From Oscillospiraceae bacterium (GTDB lineage: Bacteria > Bacillota > Clostridia > Oscillospirales > Oscillospiraceae): a stretch of 15,921 nucleotides of DNA. The position numbers were made by a program, and so were the translations under genes. This document shows, piece after piece, positions 12,962 to 15,921 of the stretch (position 1 is the first letter of the stretch; each line of letters begins with the position of its first letter). Below the pieces are notes generated by a model. It was not told where the DNA came from, made no database searches, and worked only from the letters and a program-made list of their open reading frames with translations. The stretch lies in NCBI GenBank assembly GCA_016287555.1, contig JAEFAK010000017.1, forward strand, positions 1-15,921. Direction: 5' to 3'.

Positions 12962-13540
12962 ATGGGACTTCTGGACAATAAGACGGTATGCCCCCGCTGC
13001 GGGGAGTATATCTCTCACGGGATAAAGGGCAGGCTCATCGGGCCGCCTTTCCGCATCTGCCCCCACTGCGACAAGCTCTATTACGACAAGGCCTTCAAGG
13101 AGCCCGCGCTCGCGACCTACGCGGAGAAGGACGTCAAGTTCAACTGGATGAAGGCGGTCTATGCCGCGTTCCCGACCGCCGTTTCCATACTCTACCTCAA
13201 TTCCTATTTCAAGGGCGAGAATTCCTTCGCCATCGTTCCCGGCGTCGCCTTCGCCGCCATAGGCGTGCTCTTTATCATCGTGCTCATCTGCGAGATCGTC
13301 AAGGTCGCGGGCAAGCACGAGCGAGAGCAGAAGATAATAGACCTTTTCGAGGGCAGGCGAGGGGAACTCTCCGAGGAGCTGAAGGATTCCATGTCGAGGC
13401 TCGCCGACCCCAAGTACCTCGACGCGCTGGAGTACTACGGCGTGAACGTCCCCGACTATTTCCATGAGCGCGCCGAGAGACTGTCTGCTGAAAAGGCCGA
13501 CGGACCGGCCGAGCAGCCCGAAGAAGAGACCGAAGAATGA
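12962..13540 (+). CDS. small zinc-ribbon membrane protein of unknown function
   Basis: About 192 residues. The ATG at 12962 is preferred over TTG at 12956 because AAAGGA lies ten bases before it but only four before the TTG. The N-terminus carries two Cys pairs (CPRC at 10-13, CPHC at 33-36), a zinc ribbon. Two hydrophobic segments follow, about 62-84 (VYAAFPTAVSILYL) and 90-117 (VAFAAIGVLFIIVLICEIV). The C-terminal ~75 residues are charged, may form a helix, and end in an acidic tail (PAEQPEEETEE). Both ends are probably cytoplasmic. No known family is evident and no function can be given. It does not look like a copy of the larger zinc-ribbon protein at the left end. Composition and codon use match the surrounding genes. 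It is convergent with the helicase gene. Confidence 0.82.
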   Translation: MGLLDNKTVCPRCGEYISHGIKGRLIGPPFRICPHCDKLYYDKAFKEPALATYAEKDVKFNWMKAVYAAFPTAVSILYLNSYFKGENSFAIVPGVAFAAIGVLFIIVLICEIVKVAGKHEREQKIIDLFEGRRGELSEELKDSMSRLADPKYLDALEYYGVNVPDYFHERAERLSAEKADGPAEQPEEETEE

Positions 13541-13551
13541 TCTGTTCAGAC

Positions 13552-13590
13552 CGAAAAGCCCTGCGGAGCGATCCGCAGGGCTTCGTTTTT
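13552..13590. terminator. terminator between the membrane protein and the helicase gene
   Basis: Arms AAGCCCTGCGGA (13556-13567) and TCCGCAGGGCTT (13572-13583), loop GCGA, then CG and TTTTT (13586-13590) on the plus strand and an A/T-rich tail on the other. It lies 15 bases past the membrane-protein stop and touches the helicase stop codon. Confidence 0.88.
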
Positions 13591-15743
13591 CAGCTTATGA
13601 CCTCGAGCGGGACCTTGAAGGAGATCGCCCGCGGCGTCGGCAGCGAGTCGAATTTGACGACGTGCGCCTTTTTCGTCATGTCCGCGCCGAGGACCGTGCC
13701 CGGCCCGAGGACCGTATGCGAGACGCGCGTCCCCTCGGCAAAGGGCTCGAATTCGCTTTCGGGCAGATACTTAGCGCTCATGTCTATATATTCGCGCGCG
13801 TCCTTTATGAGCTCCTCGCGCGGGGGCTCGTCATATTCGATAAGGCGCGGGTCTATGTCGAGGATGAAGCGGGAGGGATATCGCGGAGAGCCGTCGAGCG
13901 CGCGCCCCTCGGCCTCCGAGATATAGAGCCGCTTTTCCGCTCGCGTCATCGCGACGAAGGCCAGCCGCCGCTCCTCCTCCATGCCGGGGAGGGTCGCCGT
14001 CTTGCGGGATGGAAAGATGCCCTCGTTCATGCCGCAGAGGAAGACGTACGGGAATTCGAGACCCTTCGCCGCGTGGACTGTCATGAGCTTTACTCTGTCC
14101 GCCGCGCCCTCCGCGTCGCTGTTGGTAAAAAGCGCGACGTGGGCAAGATAGTGCTCGGGCGAGGCCTCCTCGCCGCAGGACGTCTCGTATTCGTAAATGG
14201 ACTGCCTGAGCTCGGCGAGGTTGTCCAGCCGCTCCTGGCTGCCCTCAGTGCGGAGCATTTCCTCATAGCGGCTGCGGTCGAGCACGTCGGAGAGAAACTC
14301 CGAGACGGGGCGCGAGCTCTGATCTCCGGAGAAGGACTCGACGAGCTTGACGAAGGACGCGGCCTTCGTCCCGCGGAATATCTCGTCGTCGAGCGTGCTC
14401 TTGAGCGCCGAGTAGAGCGTGCAGCCGTGCTTTTCCGCGTATTCCTCGAGAAACTTCATGCGCCTTACGCCGACGTTGCGCTTGGGGACGTTCACGACCC
14501 GCCGGAAGGAGAGATCGTCCCGGTATACCATCATGCGCAGGTAGCTCAGCGCGTCCTTTATCTCGGCGCGCCCGAAAAACTGCACGCCGCTGTATATCGT
14601 ATAGGGTATTTCCCGCTTTCGCAGGACGTCCTCTACCGAGCGCGAGACGTAGTGCGCCCGGTAGAGCACGGTCATGTCCCTGAAGGGCACGCCCGCGTCG
14701 TGCAGCTCGTTCATCCTGTCGGCTATCCACCCGGCCTCCGCCTCGGCGGTCTTCGCGTGGTGGCAGAGGACGGAGCCGCCGTCCGGCAGCGTGGGGATAA
14801 GGTCCTTTTTGATGCGTGAGACGTTTTTGGAGATCATGGAGTTCGCCGCCGCGATTATCTGCGGGGTAGAGCGGTAGTTTCGCATCATCATGATCGTTTT
14901 GACGTCGGGGAACTGCCTGTCGAAATCGAGCAGGTATTTGACGTTGGCCCCGCGCCAGGTGTATATCGTCTGGTCCGGGTCGCCGACGATGAAGAGGTTC
15001 TTGTGATATCCGCAGAGGACCTCCATGAGCTGGTACTGCAGCTGGTCTATATCCTGGAATTCGTCTATCATGATATACTCCAGCCGCTGCTGCCATTTCA
15101 GGCGTATATCCTCGTTCTGCTCGAAAATGTAGAGCGAGAACTTGATGAGGTCGTTGTAGTCGAGTCCAAAGCATTTCTTTTCCTGATACAGATAACCGTA
15201 AAAAAGAATATCATCTACCTCAGTAGCTTTATCGTATTTCTCTTTAAGTGAATCTATGGACATATTAAGCATATCAAGAAAATAATCAGGTTCTTTAACG
15301 CACTTTCTCATCTCGAACATATCCCGGGCCGCGCTAAAGGTCTTGTCACGAAGAGACAGTCCGCGTTCTTCATAGATAATCTTCAATATGTCATCGATAT
15401 CAGAATTATCCAGCACAAGAAAACTCTTAGGATACTGGATTGCATGGGAGTCCTCTTGAAGGACAGAAACACAAAAGCCATGAAATGTATTAATATAGCC
15501 AGTATCATTATCCCCAGTCAGCATATGGATTCTCTGTCTCATCTCATTGGCTGACTTATTGGTAAAAGTCACGCATAGTATATGTCCAGGCATAATTCCA
15601 AGACCATTTACAAGATAAGCAAAGCGGTAAGACAATGCTCTTGTCTTGCCGCTTCCAGCTCCCGCAATGACTCTTACATATCCTTCAGTTGTGGTTACAG
15701 CCTCTTTCTGGCTGTCATTTAATTTGGCTAATAACTCTTGCAT
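13590..15743 (-). CDS. UvrD/PcrA/Rep-type superfamily 1 DNA helicase, composition mosaic
   Basis: A 717-residue ATP-driven 3'-5' helicase acting in DNA repair and replication. All SF1A motifs are present: AGAGSGKT (27-34, Walker A), TFTNKSANEM (59-68), DEFQD (227-231, Walker B), GDPDQTIYTWRGA (254-266), NYRS (289-292), VHAAKGLEF (556-564) and VAMTRAEKRLY (597-607). The C-terminus (about 670-717) looks like the small PcrA/UvrD tail domain. Length fits PcrA, but orthology to pcrA, uvrD or rep cannot be fixed by eye. The ATG at 15743-15741 has CGGAG seven bases upstream. Codons from about residue 194 on are GC-rich like the rest of the window; those before are AT-rich, with AGA, TTA, GAA and AAA. 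The reading frame is unbroken across the change. Confidence 0.93.
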   Translation of the reverse strand: MQELLAKLNDSQKEAVTTTEGYVRVIAGAGSGKTRALSYRFAYLVNGLGIMPGHILCVTFTNKSANEMRQRIHMLTGDNDTGYINTFHGFCVSVLQEDSHAIQYPKSFLVLDNSDIDDILKIIYEERGLSLRDKTFSAARDMFEMRKCVKEPDYFLDMLNMSIDSLKEKYDKATEVDDILFYGYLYQEKKCFGLDYNDLIKFSLYIFEQNEDIRLKWQQRLEYIMIDEFQDIDQLQYQLMEVLCGYHKNLFIVGDPDQTIYTWRGANVKYLLDFDRQFPDVKTIMMMRNYRSTPQIIAAANSMISKNVSRIKKDLIPTLPDGGSVLCHHAKTAEAEAGWIADRMNELHDAGVPFRDMTVLYRAHYVSRSVEDVLRKREIPYTIYSGVQFFGRAEIKDALSYLRMMVYRDDLSFRRVVNVPKRNVGVRRMKFLEEYAEKHGCTLYSALKSTLDDEIFRGTKAASFVKLVESFSGDQSSRPVSEFLSDVLDRSRYEEMLRTEGSQERLDNLAELRQSIYEYETSCGEEASPEHYLAHVALFTNSDAEGAADRVKLMTVHAAKGLEFPYVFLCGMNEGIFPSRKTATLPGMEEERRLAFVAMTRAEKRLYISEAEGRALDGSPRYPSRFILDIDPRLIEYDEPPREELIKDAREYIDMSAKYLPESEFEPFAEGTRVSHTVLGPGTVLGADMTKKAHVVKFDSLPTPRAISFKVPLEVIS

Positions 15744-15777
15744 TAATTTGCTCCGAAAAATAGAATTCTAAGATGAA

Positions 15778-15783
15778 ATTATA
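15778..15783 (-). promoter_or_regulatory. possible -10 box upstream of the helicase gene
   Basis: A perfect TATAAT on the minus strand about 35 bases before the helicase ATG. No good -35 box is found 16-18 bases upstream (TAGGAA at 17), in DNA where such a hexamer is common by chance. Confidence 0.35.
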
Positions 15784-15855
15784 TCCTTATTTCAGATAAT
15801 TTCCTATTAGAATTTTCGCGGATTAGCACCTCTTAATAAATAGTTTTTAGAGCAA

Positions 15856-15921
15856 TTATTCACCTATGAAAACTCTGGGAACCCTTTTATTGATATCACA
15901 GGTAAGCTCATAATTAAACCT
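15856..15921 (-). CDS. possible 3' end of a gene running off the right edge
   Basis: A minus-strand frame is open from the window edge to TAA at 15858-15856, 21 codons with the peptide ending INKRVPRVFIGE. A second minus-strand frame is also open for about as long, so neither is certain. Both are in AT-rich DNA of the same character as the 5' part of the helicase gene. I do not recognise the peptide. The remaining 15744-15855 holds only the helicase leader and its possible promoter. Confidence 0.25.
   Translation of the reverse strand, partial: RFNYELTCDINKRVPRVFIGE

Noticed and set aside
13464..14819. 451-codon plus-strand frame opposite the helicase
   Set aside because: The helicase motifs are complete on the minus strand. 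This frame stops where GC drops, as expected of a composition artefact.
1..15921. CRISPR array, insertion sequence or toxin-antitoxin pair
   Set aside because: No regularly spaced repeats, transposase signatures or small paired genes were found on either strand.

Overview
The window is about 15.9 kb of mostly GC-rich DNA from what is very probably an endospore-forming member of the Clostridia. An Oscillospirales-type gut anaerobe is my inference, not something the sequence proves. The grounds are an intact pro-sigma-K gene, CCA ends encoded in both tRNA genes, strong AGGAG-type ribosome binding sites, TTGxxx-N17-TATAAT promoters, and heavy use of ATA and AGG codons despite high GC. I see no transposase, integrase, phage structural gene or CRISPR array.

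Layout, left to right. (1) At the left edge a possible fragment, then a minus-strand gene for a two-membrane-segment zinc-ribbon protein of unknown role (109-1308), less GC-rich than its neighbours. (2) A minus-strand MefA-like MFS transporter (1564-2820). It is divergent from tRNA-Leu(UAA) (2967-3053), whose 3' end is folded into a long perfect inverted repeat. (3) A plus-strand run of a metallophosphoesterase (3234), a zinc alcohol dehydrogenase (3861) and a PLP threonine-aldolase-family enzyme (5039). It meets the minus-strand oligoendopeptidase F (6125-7918) at a shared terminator. (4) deoC-udp, a two-gene nucleoside-salvage operon (8014-9445), convergent with a DUF2461-family gene (9503-10159). 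(5) sigK (10286-10969), convergent with gdhA, catabolic-type glutamate dehydrogenase (11017-12366), which has a good promoter and an attenuator-like leader. (6) tRNA-Arg(ACG) (12614-12690), then a 150-base gene-free stretch of four hairpins ending in a terminator, then a small zinc-ribbon membrane protein (12962-13540). (7) A convergent PcrA/UvrD-type helicase (13590-15743), and AT-rich DNA to the right edge.

The genes are mainly household functions: peptide and amino-acid catabolism (PepF, threonine-aldolase family, GdhA), nucleoside breakdown (DeoC, Udp), aldehyde/alcohol redox (ADH), sporulation control (SigK) and DNA repair (helicase). Both aldolase activities, if correct, release acetaldehyde, which the alcohol dehydrogenase could reduce; that link is inferred.

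The most unusual feature is a sharp change in base composition inside the helicase gene near 15165-15175. The last ~525 codons look like the rest of the window, while the first ~190 codons and everything upstream are AT-rich with different codon choice. This is either a recombinant gene or an assembly junction. Other points of interest are the tRNA-overlapping hairpins at both tRNA genes, the hairpin cluster at 12730-12883, and the gdhA leader. I did not find a clearly new multi-gene system.
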